A stretch of DNA of 64,000 nt from assembly GCF_963678635.1 (NCBI RefSeq), contig NC_087065.1, positions 17,867,623 through 17,931,622 on the forward strand, read 5' to 3'. The translations under genes were made by a program, and so were the position numbers. Within the stretch, counting starts at the first letter, position 1. The number at the start of each line of letters is the position of its first letter. Below the pieces are notes generated by a model. The model was not told the origin of the DNA and did not search any database. It worked only from the letters and a program-made list of their open reading frames with translations. Source of the stretch: Symsagittifera roscoffensis (taxonomy: Eukaryota > Xenacoelomorpha > Acoela > Convolutidae). Of this stretch, positions 9,532 to 18,500 are shown one piece after another.

Positions 9532-12146
9532 CGTGGGCTAAAAAAATGATTATTTTGAGACTGAAAAGCGGTGGTATGGGGTTGTTCAATAATTTGTTCA
9601 TAAGTATTATGATCTTGTGACTGGTGTGTCATTATATGTTGGATGCGACTTTGTGATGTGGTGAGTCGAAAATTTGGATTATGTGTGATGGCTAAATTTC
9701 GAAAATTTCGTGGGACTAGGGATAGTGGATGGTTATTTGGTAGGGGTGGTAATTGTGGTGCCGTTGGCGTTATGTCTACATTGTTATGTTCTTCGTCGTA
9801 TGTATTTTGTCGTGTTGCTATTTTTGTGTTATATTCTTTTATTTGTGCGTCTAAAAGAATTTTGTTTATAGATGTAGAAAAGATTCCAAAAAATCCTGCA
9901 AAGAGTATGCGTGCTACGCTTGCTTGTCTGTTTACTTGTGTGTGTATAGCACATGTGTTGTAGATTCCTTTTAAAAGTGAGAAAAGAAATCCAATAAAGT
10001 TAAACATTGCGTATAAAATAGTCAATTTTTCTAAGATGTAGTAGGGCCATCCTAGAAAATCGAGGATCTCATTTTTGAGTGTAACAAAGCTAAAAATGTT
10101 AATTGGTGATATATCTTGGGGACGGTATTTTTCACCGTTTAGATATATATAATCTTTAATGTCTTTAAAATATCCGCTATAGTCTTGCGTGTAGATATCG
10201 GCAAATCCTGCGGTTTCCGCAAGTTTGCGTAAATTTTGGTCTATTGATTGTCTTTGTATAGTGTCCATTTGTGTTAATAATTCTTGGAATTGTTGTGTTC
10301 TAATGTGATGTTGAATATCTGATTTTGAATAGATTCCTATTGATTGTAAGTCTATATTTGGGTTTCGAGCAATAGCGCGAATGCTTTCTGGTGAAAATTT
10401 TTTGAGTGATTGCATTAATGTGGGATATGGAGTGAGAAGATAATACTTATTTTCATCAGGGTTTAGTTGTACTACATTGTGGCTGTTTTCTGATCCACAT
10501 GGGACTGCGGTATCCCAGAAATAGGTTCTTCGTGAAAGTGTATCCACGAAATGTACTTTATTCTTATAAAAGATAGGGATTCTTTTATAACATCGTTTAT
10601 CTTCAAAAACGTATAGTGGTGATACTTTTTTAGTACAAGTATAAAACCATAAGATGTTTCCTTCATAGTCTAAAAAATTTGATCTATTTCCAGATAATAA
10701 GTATCCTGCATAGGGTATTTTTAATACTGCTAGTGTAAGTGATTGTAATATTTGTGTTCGTTCTAATTCGCATAGTTGGTGTAGTGTTTCTAATTCGGAG
10801 AGTGACATTTCTTGAAAAATTCGGCTAATTGTATAATCTAGTTTCATATCTAAATGAATATCATAGTGGATATTACCGAAATATGTAGTATTCATTAGTG
10901 ATAATTCTTGTAAGCGTGTGCTTCTGGTGTCATGGGGTTTTAGATGTCCACCAGGTTGTCCGTTGCTTTTTTCAAAATTAACTGGTATATAGGATGTTCC
11001 TTCGTTTGGAGGATGACCTGTGGCATATGGGTCAAGTTTTATTTTTCCAGTGGTCATGTCGAATCCTTTTTCGTATTCAACTAATATTTCGGAGTATTGT
11101 GTTCTGTGAAGTGGATTCCTGTATTTACATGCAAGTTCTGTTTCTTGATATATTTGAAAACGTGTCAATTTATTTTCTATATTGTGTATGTTTCTAAAAT
11201 TAGTACTTTGTTTTCGTGATGGATATACTTGTTCATATGGAATTGATTGTATAAAGTATTTTTCGTGAAATTTTATCATACGAGCGTGTATTCTTGCTAC
11301 TTGAAATGTTGTACATGTATCTTCGGGGAACCAAACAATTGTTGCTTGTGTTCTCGTTGTAGGGTCGCAATAACCTTGATCATTTTTACAAGGTAATCGG
11401 ATTCCTTGATAGATCATTGTATTATCTGATAAATCTCGTGTTAGTTGTATTTTTTCGAGTTGTATTTTCCAATCGAAAAACATTATTTCTTGGTATCCTT
11501 TATTTTTTGTGTCTGCTTTGCAGTTTGATGGGTTATTTATACCAATGTGTGGTATCCAATGTTTATCGTGTAGGTCATAGGTTAATCGTCCGTGTGCGCC
11601 GTTATACGGGTATTTTTCGTCTAGTTTTATATGTCCTTGGTGTCTTTCAAGTTGTGATTGATGTACAGAGTCTGAAAAAACTTGAAAGTTAACTAACTTT
11701 CTTTCGGAGTTTTTATTTTGTGTGATGTTTAGTCTAAGTAATTCATTTTTACAATCGTCGGGATTGAGATGTAAAAGACGTTCTATATTACTCTGATAGA
11801 ATGATTCATGGTCAAGTCGGTTTTTGTTTCCGTTCGAGACTTGTGAACAATGTACTTTCTTTTCGGAAAATGTTGCTGTGAATTTATAACCTGTAACTGT
11901 TGTTGCTCGGGCTTTTGAATAGAGTGTTGCTATTACATTTGTGGTTTCTATAGCTTGTGGTTCTGTTTCACATTGTGATACTTGATTTATTGCATATTTG
12001 TGTAGTGTTTTTTGTTCATTTTCTTCACAATCGTAATGTGTTACTAATAAATCTTGTGGTCCTGTACGAGGGGAAGGGTTTATGTTTTGATTTGAGATTA
12101 CTAGAAAAAGGAGTTGGAGAAAAATTAATAATTTTAGAATATACAT
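9528..12146 (-). CDS. env: Envelope-like membrane glycoprotein
   Basis: This intact 872-aa ORF starts with a clear signal peptide (MYILKLLIFLQLLFLVIS). The ectodomain is long and Cys-containing (Cys40, Cys59 and Cys100 in the N-terminal part, more to about 500) with many N-X-S/T sites. Two hydrophobic segments lie near residues 705-730 and 742-765, and a Pro/Gln/His-rich tail of about 100 residues follows. Its place after pol and its topology fit a viral-type envelope protein. The N-terminal Cys pattern resembles glycoproteins that invertebrate LTR elements have taken from negative-strand RNA viruses such as chuviruses. That is my impression, not an alignment, and I see no furin-type R-X-K/R-R site. 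The start overlaps the end of the ATG-less ORF by 13 nt, and the stop overlaps the orfD start. The right copy (50204-52818) is frameshifted. Confidence 0.75.
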   Translation of the reverse strand: MYILKLLIFLQLLFLVISNQNINPSPRTGPQDLLVTHYDCEENEQKTLHKYAINQVSQCETEPQAIETTNVIATLYSKARATTVTGYKFTATFSEKKVHCSQVSNGNKNRLDHESFYQSNIERLLHLNPDDCKNELLRLNITQNKNSERKLVNFQVFSDSVHQSQLERHQGHIKLDEKYPYNGAHGRLTYDLHDKHWIPHIGINNPSNCKADTKNKGYQEIMFFDWKIQLEKIQLTRDLSDNTMIYQGIRLPCKNDQGYCDPTTRTQATIVWFPEDTCTTFQVARIHARMIKFHEKYFIQSIPYEQVYPSRKQSTNFRNIHNIENKLTRFQIYQETELACKYRNPLHRTQYSEILVEYEKGFDMTTGKIKLDPYATGHPPNEGTSYIPVNFEKSNGQPGGHLKPHDTRSTRLQELSLMNTTYFGNIHYDIHLDMKLDYTISRIFQEMSLSELETLHQLCELERTQILQSLTLAVLKIPYAGYLLSGNRSNFLDYEGNILWFYTCTKKVSPLYVFEDKRCYKRIPIFYKNKVHFVDTLSRRTYFWDTAVPCGSENSHNVVQLNPDENKYYLLTPYPTLMQSLKKFSPESIRAIARNPNIDLQSIGIYSKSDIQHHIRTQQFQELLTQMDTIQRQSIDQNLRKLAETAGFADIYTQDYSGYFKDIKDYIYLNGEKYRPQDISPINIFSFVTLKNEILDFLGWPYYILEKLTILYAMFNFIGFLFSLLKGIYNTCAIHTQVNRQASVARILFAGFFGIFSTSINKILLDAQIKEYNTKIATRQNTYDEEHNNVDITPTAPQLPPLPNNHPLSLVPRNFRNLAITHNPNFRLTTSQSRIQHIMTHQSQDHNTYEQIIEQPHTTAFQSQNNHFFSPR

Positions 12147-13270
12147 GTGTATGATAATCCTGAGTATGGATTATAAAATGTAATGTAGCCAATTGTGATT
12201 TTGGTATATCTGTCGTATTTGTATATTACTTCAGTAGTTATAAACGGTGGTGGTAGTGATTGAGCTGTTATGTTAGGTGGGTTTAATGGGTAGGGATGTT
12301 GGGTAATATTGTTTAACTTAACTGTGATTTCAAACTTTAATTGTAAACTGTTTTGTTGGAGTATTTGAATATTGTGATCACGGATATCGTTGTGAATATC
12401 TTGGCGATATTGTAATCTATTAAGTGCCCAGTTATGAAGGCGGTTACTTTCTTGATGTTGTCCAAATAATGGTGGAGGTGCTGTAAATGTATTCCAATCT
12501 AGTCTTAAAGGAATATTTATTGATGATTGTTCTCGATATCTGGCGTCGAGATTATTTGGAAAATTTAAGTTAAAAGGTGGTGGTGAAATCTGGCTTATTG
12601 ATGGTGTTGATGGTAGTGATAATGTTTCTGGTAGTGATGAGGATGTTGTTGTATCCGTAGAAATATCTATTGGATTATTGACTAAATTTAATTCACATTG
12701 TGTAAATGAATGTGTTGTCCAATATGGTAGTCGTGATGCCTGGTTTGGGGGGTTAAAGGGATTTTCACGTATTTGTTCAGATGTTGGTGTTGAACCTAAG
12801 TAATCTGATGGTAGGCTTGAGGTGCTACGTTGTGAAAGAAGCGTAGGGGTTTCTGGTAATATACCAATGGGGTTTTCTGGAGTGTTTTGTGATGGGGATT
12901 GAGGTATATCAAAATGAACTCGGGGAGTTTGAAAATTTCTGTTTCGTCGAGGATGTATAATTTGTCTATTTATTTCGACTGTATTTTGGTTTTGACTAGG
13001 ATTTCTTATTCTACTTAGTTCTTGTGGTAGTGTTGGGTATAGGTTATATGTTGGTTCGCTTAGAGGTGCTTGTCGTTGAACTGGTTCTAGTGGTTCTGAT
13101 AAACGAGCATGTCGTTCTTCAAAAGTGTATGGATTGTCTTGAAAAGAAATTCGTGTAGATGTTTGAGGATTTTGAGTAGTTGAAGGTGGTGTTGGGTTAT
13201 CTTGGGATGATGTCGGTGAAGACTGATTCTGTGACTGTTGGGTAGCAATTTTTGATGGATTTTTGAATTG
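12134..13270 (-). CDS. Conserved 378-codon open frame with no in-frame ATG (orfC)
   Basis: The frame is open from just after a TAA at 13271-13273 to the TAA at 12134-12136, with no Met codon. The first 230 residues are rich in Ser, Thr, Pro and Gln. The last 150 look folded (for example LDWNTFTAPPPLFGQHQESN near 12485, and ITIGYITFYNPYSGLSYTCI at the end). The right copy (49074-50216) keeps the frame except for one TGA, and most differences are third-base changes, so it is coding. With no ATG it must be reached by splicing, a non-AUG start or recoding. There is no in-frame overlap with the upstream orfB. Its 3' end overlaps the env start by 13 nt. No family recognised. It could be an N-terminal part of a spliced envelope-region product. 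Confidence 0.7.
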   Translation of the reverse strand, partial: QFKNPSKIATQQSQNQSSPTSSQDNPTPPSTTQNPQTSTRISFQDNPYTFEERHARLSEPLEPVQRQAPLSEPTYNLYPTLPQELSRIRNPSQNQNTVEINRQIIHPRRNRNFQTPRVHFDIPQSPSQNTPENPIGILPETPTLLSQRSTSSLPSDYLGSTPTSEQIRENPFNPPNQASRLPYWTTHSFTQCELNLVNNPIDISTDTTTSSSLPETLSLPSTPSISQISPPPFNLNFPNNLDARYREQSSINIPLRLDWNTFTAPPPLFGQHQESNRLHNWALNRLQYRQDIHNDIRDHNIQILQQNSLQLKFEITVKLNNITQHPYPLNPPNITAQSLPPPFITTEVIYKYDRYTKITIGYITFYNPYSGLSYTCIF

Positions 13271-13275
13271 TTACT

Positions 13276-13464
13276 TTAGTGGGAAGGTTTATGTTTATTA
13301 TAATATTCTTCCAAAAAAATAATTAGAAAAATTGTTGCTAGGGCAAATGTGATGATTGCATTCTTTATACATTTGCATATTGTCAAAATGAGGGATGATA
13401 AAAATGTTATGAAAATTACAAACAATAAAAAAATATCAGTTCTACTGAAAATTGTTCGTATCAT
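13276..13464 (-). CDS. 62-aa double-spanning membrane peptide (orfB)
   Basis: This 62-aa ORF has two hydrophobic segments (about residues 11-30 and 36-51) separated by CKCIKN and a charged end (EEYYNKHKPSH). It looks like a membrane hairpin. Its ATG overlaps the orfA stop as ATGA. In the right copy a 1-nt deletion cuts the frame to 32 codons (48886-48984). Viroporin-like or fusion-assisting roles are possible on size and topology alone. Confidence 0.55.
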   Translation of the reverse strand: MIRTIFSRTDIFLLFVIFITFLSSLILTICKCIKNAIITFALATIFLIIFLEEYYNKHKPSH

Positions 13465-13691
13465 TTAGACAAGTTGTATAAATCGTACCTGTGGATATAA
13501 TCAAGGGTTTTGGAAAGTTGGAGGAATAGTTCGAGTATAGTGTAGAAAATTAAAAAAATGTTACAAAAAATGATTAGGATTATTAGAAAAGATTCAAGTA
13601 TATCAAAAAGAAATATTATAAAGGTTTCAAGTATTGTAAAAAAATGTTTAAGATTTATGAGTATTTGAGTAACTGATTGAGAGAAGAGCAT
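13461..13691 (-). CDS. 76-aa hydrophobic membrane peptide (orfA)
   Basis: This 76-aa ORF is almost wholly hydrophobic from residue 10 to 58 (Ile/Leu/Phe with a few acidic residues at helix-like spacing) and has a polar C-terminus (KTLDYIHRYD). The right copy keeps it open (48658-48885, 75 aa) with conserved FLFD and IIFCNIFLIFY. The ATG follows directly on a TAA that closes another open frame, and the stop overlaps the orfB ATG. This tight packing suggests reinitiation on one RNA. A CAG|GTACG donor-like site near the C-terminus is kept in both copies. Confidence 0.6.
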   Translation of the reverse strand: MLFSQSVTQILINLKHFFTILETFIIFLFDILESFLIILIIFCNIFLIFYTILELFLQLSKTLDYIHRYDLYNLSK

Positions 13692-13844
13692 TTAAGAAAT
13701 GATCTCTTGGTCGAATATTTTTTGCTGTTTGAGGCGATTTTCAAGTGTGGTCGGATTATTTATTAGTTTTTTGACAAGTGGGTTGAGTTTTGTAAAAAAT
13801 TGTTGGGGGCAATTTTCATGGTGATCGGGAGGTCGTCTTTTTCT
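13692..13844 (-). CDS. Short ATG-less open frame ending at orfA (orf0)
   Basis: This 50-codon open frame has no usable ATG and ends in TCT TAA immediately before the orfA ATG. The second half (NPLVKKLINNPTTLENRLKQ) looks helical. The right copy has the same frame near 48505-48657 but with one stop. It may be the end of a spliced exon. Confidence 0.3.
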   Translation of the reverse strand, partial: RKRRPPDHHENCPQQFFTKLNPLVKKLINNPTTLENRLKQQKIFDQEIIS

Positions 13845-14289
13845 TTATTTTTGTTTGTCAAATGATCCGGGGTATGGTGAGATTTTTATACTTTAGGCTA
13901 ATTGAAATGTTCATTTTGTTACTTTAGGCTAAGTTAACAAATTTGTTTTGGGGGTATTCGTGGTCTGAGTTGGGGAAATATTGTTGATCTTTGGGTTATT
14001 AGATAAGGGAGGGGTACGGTATTATGGTGATATTTATTTTAGTTGTCAAGTTGGAGTGGTTTGCTTATTTTTGACCTGGAGGTCGTAAAGTTATAGTTAT
14101 AGATGTGCCTGGAGTTCTATATGATTCGTCTAATTGGTCTTAGTTTGAGTTAGAGAAAGTGACGGATTGGATGAATCCTATTGGTCTATTTTGAACTAGA
14201 ATTATTGCGTACTTGTCAGCATGTTATTTTGAAAAATGTAAATGGAAAATGTTTCGGAGGTTTCAAGATTGTGAAGTATAATGTTAAAA
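13845..14289 (-). other. Noncoding gap between pol and the 3' gene cluster
   Basis: No conserved open frame. The motif TTACTTTAGGCTAA occurs twice near 13885-13935, and the pair is kept in the right copy as TTAGCCTAAAGT. Splice acceptors or an internal promoter for the downstream genes could lie here. I cannot identify either. Confidence 0.4.
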
Positions 14290-15540
14290 TTACTTTTGAA
14301 ATTCCACTTTCTTTAAAATTTTAGATTGGGGGATGAATATTTTATAGTTTTTACGTGGTTGATTTCGGAGTCTTGTTGTTTTTCTATTTTCTGATTTGTC
14401 GATTTGTTCTTGGGGTATTATTTGTTCGGTCATTTTTTTATTTTTTCTTTGTTTTGGGGATTCTTTATGGTTTTGTGTATTGTTTTTGGTGGCGGTTGGT
14501 TTTGTGTTTTGATTTTCGGTGGGGTTATCATTTTGTTCTGTGTTTTTCAGATGTGGTTCATTTTGAATGATTTTTAATCCTGTGAAAGAATATAATTGAG
14601 TTAATTCGCGGAGTGCGTATTCTTTTGGGTAATAAGGTAATAGGTTGTTTCGATGTTGAACGATTTCTTTTTTGTTTGAGTCGGTAATTTTATATGTGAC
14701 ATCAGTGGGTTTTGCAATTATTTGGTATGGTCCTTTTCGAAGGGGTTGTAATTTTTTAGAAATTCCTTTTTGAGTATTAAAATTAGGTATTAAAACAAAT
14801 GTTCCAATTTTTAATTCGGAGGCTGGTGTAAAACGTGAATTGATTTGTTCATTAATGTTTTGTCTTTGTAATAACTTTTTTGTTATTTTTTGATAAATTT
14901 CATTGTGTTTTTTATCTCTATTTAGAATCCATTCGGTGTGTGTACCGGAGGCTAGTTTAAGAATTTGTGGGTGATGAAAATGATCTTCATCGTGTGTATG
15001 TAAAGGTAGGTTATAACAAATTGAGTCTTTATTTGGTTGACAATAACCTTGTGCGTTTTCATGAGAATTTGCTGTAAACATTATTGGTTTGCGTGGCTTT
15101 TGGTTAAAAACCATTTCGTATGGTGACATTCCTAAAGTTGTCGTAATTTGTGAATTATATGCTAAGGGAAATAATTTTACATCTGCTGACCATTCGGTAT
15201 ATTTTGTATCATTTCCGTTGATGATACATCTGAGATATTCTTGTAATGAACGGTTCATACCTTCGACTAAGCCGTTTGTCCAAGGTGCATGAGATGTACG
15301 TGGTTTGTGTTTAATGTTGTATAAATGACATAGTGTGATAATTTCATTATTTATGAATTCTGTACCGTTGTCTGTAACTAAAATTTCTGGTAGTCCGAAT
15401 TTTGCTATCCAGTGTTCATAGAGTGTTGTGTAAGCGTAATAAGCGTTACAATGTGGTACTGGGTTAATTGCTACATAATGTGTAAATGCGTCAACAATTA
15501 CCATAATGTAGGAGTTTCCTTCGGATGAGGGTGAAATTGG
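14290..15540 (-). CDS. pol: Integrase core and GPY/F C-terminal module (3' part of pol)
   Basis: This is the continuation, in the same frame, of the pol ORF after a TAA at 15541-15543. It contains the DDE-type integrase core: VDAFTHY (first Asp, about 15490), VTDNGTEF (second Asp) and GLVEGMNR (Glu). The GPY/F module FVLIPNF...RKGPYQII...LLPYYP follows, and a charged Lys/Gln/Asn-rich tail ends the protein. The GPY/F module places the element in the Ty3/gypsy lineage. Integrase inserts the cDNA, here with 4-bp duplications. As the ORF stands, the stop cuts the core off from the zinc-binding domain, so this copy alone should not make full integrase. Confidence 0.88.
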   Translation of the reverse strand, partial: PISPSSEGNSYIMVIVDAFTHYVAINPVPHCNAYYAYTTLYEHWIAKFGLPEILVTDNGTEFINNEIITLCHLYNIKHKPRTSHAPWTNGLVEGMNRSLQEYLRCIINGNDTKYTEWSADVKLFPLAYNSQITTTLGMSPYEMVFNQKPRKPIMFTANSHENAQGYCQPNKDSICYNLPLHTHDEDHFHHPQILKLASGTHTEWILNRDKKHNEIYQKITKKLLQRQNINEQINSRFTPASELKIGTFVLIPNFNTQKGISKKLQPLRKGPYQIIAKPTDVTYKITDSNKKEIVQHRNNLLPYYPKEYALRELTQLYSFTGLKIIQNEPHLKNTEQNDNPTENQNTKPTATKNNTQNHKESPKQRKNKKMTEQIIPQEQIDKSENRKTTRLRNQPRKNYKIFIPQSKILKKVEFQK

Positions 15541-18500
15541 TTATTTGGTATCAAATGAGATACGATGATTAAAGTACAAACTTTGTCCTTTAAAATCTTG
15601 TTTTTGTGCTATTTGTTTTTGATTTGGGTAAGGTTTATTTAGTTGACATACTATACAATCATTGCATAGTATTTTTATCCAAATTGGTGCATTTGGGAAG
15701 TAAAAATTTTGTATAAAATTTGAATATGTTTTTTCTGATCCAGAGTGTCCTTTAATATTTTGTGTATGTGAAATATTAAAAGCTATAAGAATCATACTTA
15801 AAGGGAGACAGGGAACTGTAGATTCATTCAGGTTATACTCTAAAAGGTCTGTATTTTCGTTAATTGTTGTGTTGTTAAATTTGCGAAAGTATCGGAGGAG
15901 TGTTTTGTTTCCTAGAATGGTTGAATCTGCCTTGACAGGTTTAGTTTTATATTTGTGCCATGATTTTAGTTGTCTAATTATCGGGTCAAGATTTTGATAT
16001 TGTTTCAGTGTTGAAATTGTAATTGTTTCTGTTGGAGGGAGAAAAATGTTTTCAATTTCGAATTTAGATAAGGGTATTGTATCAAGTGGGTCGTGGAGGT
16101 CAAAAACTTGATTTATTGTGTATTTTGAATCATTTGTTTGTGGTCCTGATAAATTTATTTTATCAGTTAAATTTTCTTTTTCAATTAGTGGAAAATGGTC
16201 TTTCTTAGGTGGGTGTTGTTTTGTTCGTTTTTGTTGGGTGTTATTTTTTATCCATTGAGAATATGGGATTGGTTTGAAAGTTGATGTTCCAAGTAGATCA
16301 ACTTCATAATGATTATTTTGACAATCTAAATAAAGTGGGAAATGTTGTAAACTATTTATTTGTGATTGTTCAATATCAGTTTTTACTGCATATTTGCATT
16401 CCAATCGGGGTGATGTTTCGTTTTCTGCAAGGTAGAATTTTATGTTTTTGGGTATTTCAACTGTTGTTTTTCGAGTAAGTAATTCAGGTGGTGTATTTCG
16501 ACTTAAGGTGTCTGGTAATGCAAGATTTTTTCCTGCAGTCCAAACTATATGTAAGTTTGGAAATTTCATTAGAATTAGTTGAAATCTGTAAACTCGGTGG
16601 TTTGGGTTAGATTTTTGTGTAAAGAGAAAGATGATTGGTTTATGGTCTGTGAATAAAACTGTGGGGTGTTTTGATCCAAGTATCAGAAATTCATATTCTG
16701 TCAGTGTATATATTATGGCTGTACATTCTCTCATTAGAGTTGAGAGTCGTAGCTCTGCTTGAGTGAATAATCGAGAATTTGCTGATATGAGGTTCATTTT
16801 ATTTGTACCATTATGTGATTGTAATAGTGCTGCACCGATGCCAAAGTTCGAAGCATCGCACATTGCATAAAATGTTTGATTTGAATCTGGAATTGTGTTT
16901 GAAATTTGTTCAGTTAAAAGTTTCTTTATTTCTTCAAATCGTGTTTGATGTTCTGTGTTCCATTCAAAATTATTTTGTTGTCTAAGGATGTTATAAAATG
17001 GTCGTAGATATAATTGCATTTTATAAACATATTTACTTAAAAAGTTTAACATTCCAAGAAATTCTTGGATTTTCTTTTTATTTGTTGGTGGTTGAAGTTT
17101 TTGAATAGCGTCAATGCGTGATTTCAATGGAGTGATTGTTTTTCTTTCTATATTATGTCCTAAGAATTTAACTCTTGTCAAAAAGAAGTGTGATTTATCG
17201 GGGGCGGCCTTCAGATTTTCGTTCTGAAGTATTTGGTGATATTTTTCTAAAACATTGAACATCTCGTCTTTTGTTTGTGATTGCATAAAAACATCGTCTA
17301 AATAGGTGATTGCGTTTTTCTTGAGTATTAGTGGTCTAAAAATTTTGCTCATAAAAGCTGAAAATGCTGCTGGTCCTATGGATATTCCATAGAATAAGCG
17401 GTTGAATTCATATTGTTGGTTTCCGATAACAAATTGTGTTAAACGCCGTGATTGTTCATCTAGTGGCATTTGATTGTATGCACTATTCATATCGGCGGTT
17501 GTAAAGTATTTGCCGTTTATTTTTGTTAAAATAACTTGTATTGGTTCAATGGGCCAATTACATTTTGATTCATCTATAAGTGAATTGAGGTATCTAGCAT
17601 CGAGAACGATTTTTAATGATTCTCCTTTAGCTAGAATGATAACGGGGTTGATAAATGTGTTCCCTTTTGGTTGTTCTTCTTTATTAACTGGTGATATAAT
17701 GTTGTATTGTTCTAAAATATCGAGTAATCTGTTCACTTTATCATGTAAAGGAATTGGTACTTTACTTGCTCTCTGTTTTTTGAAAACTGCGTCTGGTTTT
17801 AACGGGAGATGTAGTGATGAACTGATTTTTCCAACATCGAATTTTGATGTTGCATAGACTGATGAATATTTAATTAGCTGTTTGGCTAACTTTTCGAATT
17901 CGTCTTGTGTTATTTGTGAATGTTGGAAATTAAACATTGTTAAAAATTTCTGTTGGTCCTCTGTGTAGTTACTTATGTTGAATGTAGGTTTGAAATATGG
18001 AGTTTTTGTGAAATAATCCGTATTTCTGTTTTCGTTTCTTATTATATTATTTATAGATAATTCTTCATTAAGAATTGTAGATTGGCAAATATCTAGTAAT
18101 TGGAGTATATTATTTACGCGATAAGCTTTTTCGTGTATTGGTGATATTGTAGCGTTGGTTTCACAATATCCTAGAAGTCCTAAAGGTAATGTTACTTGGT
18201 AAGGTGTGTTGTTATAGACATGTAAGGAAATGATATCTGAATTCGAATTTTTCAAATATTTTATGGATGAGATTGTGATTTTGAAAAATTTGTGAATAGG
18301 TTTGAATTCAAAATCTGACATATAAAATTTTTGTTTGTTTTGTTCTTTATCATATTGGTGAACTTGTTTGATTGAAAAATTATAGATATTTCCTGATAGT
18401 GGTTTTAGGTGTTTTCTTTGTTGGTTAAATATCGGGTAGAATTTTGAAAAGAATGGTGGTTGTTTATTTAATCTTTGAAAAAATGTTAAGGATGTTTCTT

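Noticed and set aside
11417-11692. Long plus-strand frames inside the left element (also 14355-14570, 18630-18977, 19656-20000)
   Set aside because: They are antisense shadows of env, pol and gag; composition and conservation follow the minus-strand genes.
13461-13480. CAG|GTACG donor in orfA spliced to orfC to explain its missing ATG
   Set aside because: The donor leaves two bases of a codon, and the AG sites I see at the start of orfC give the wrong phase; acceptors there also lack a pyrimidine tract.
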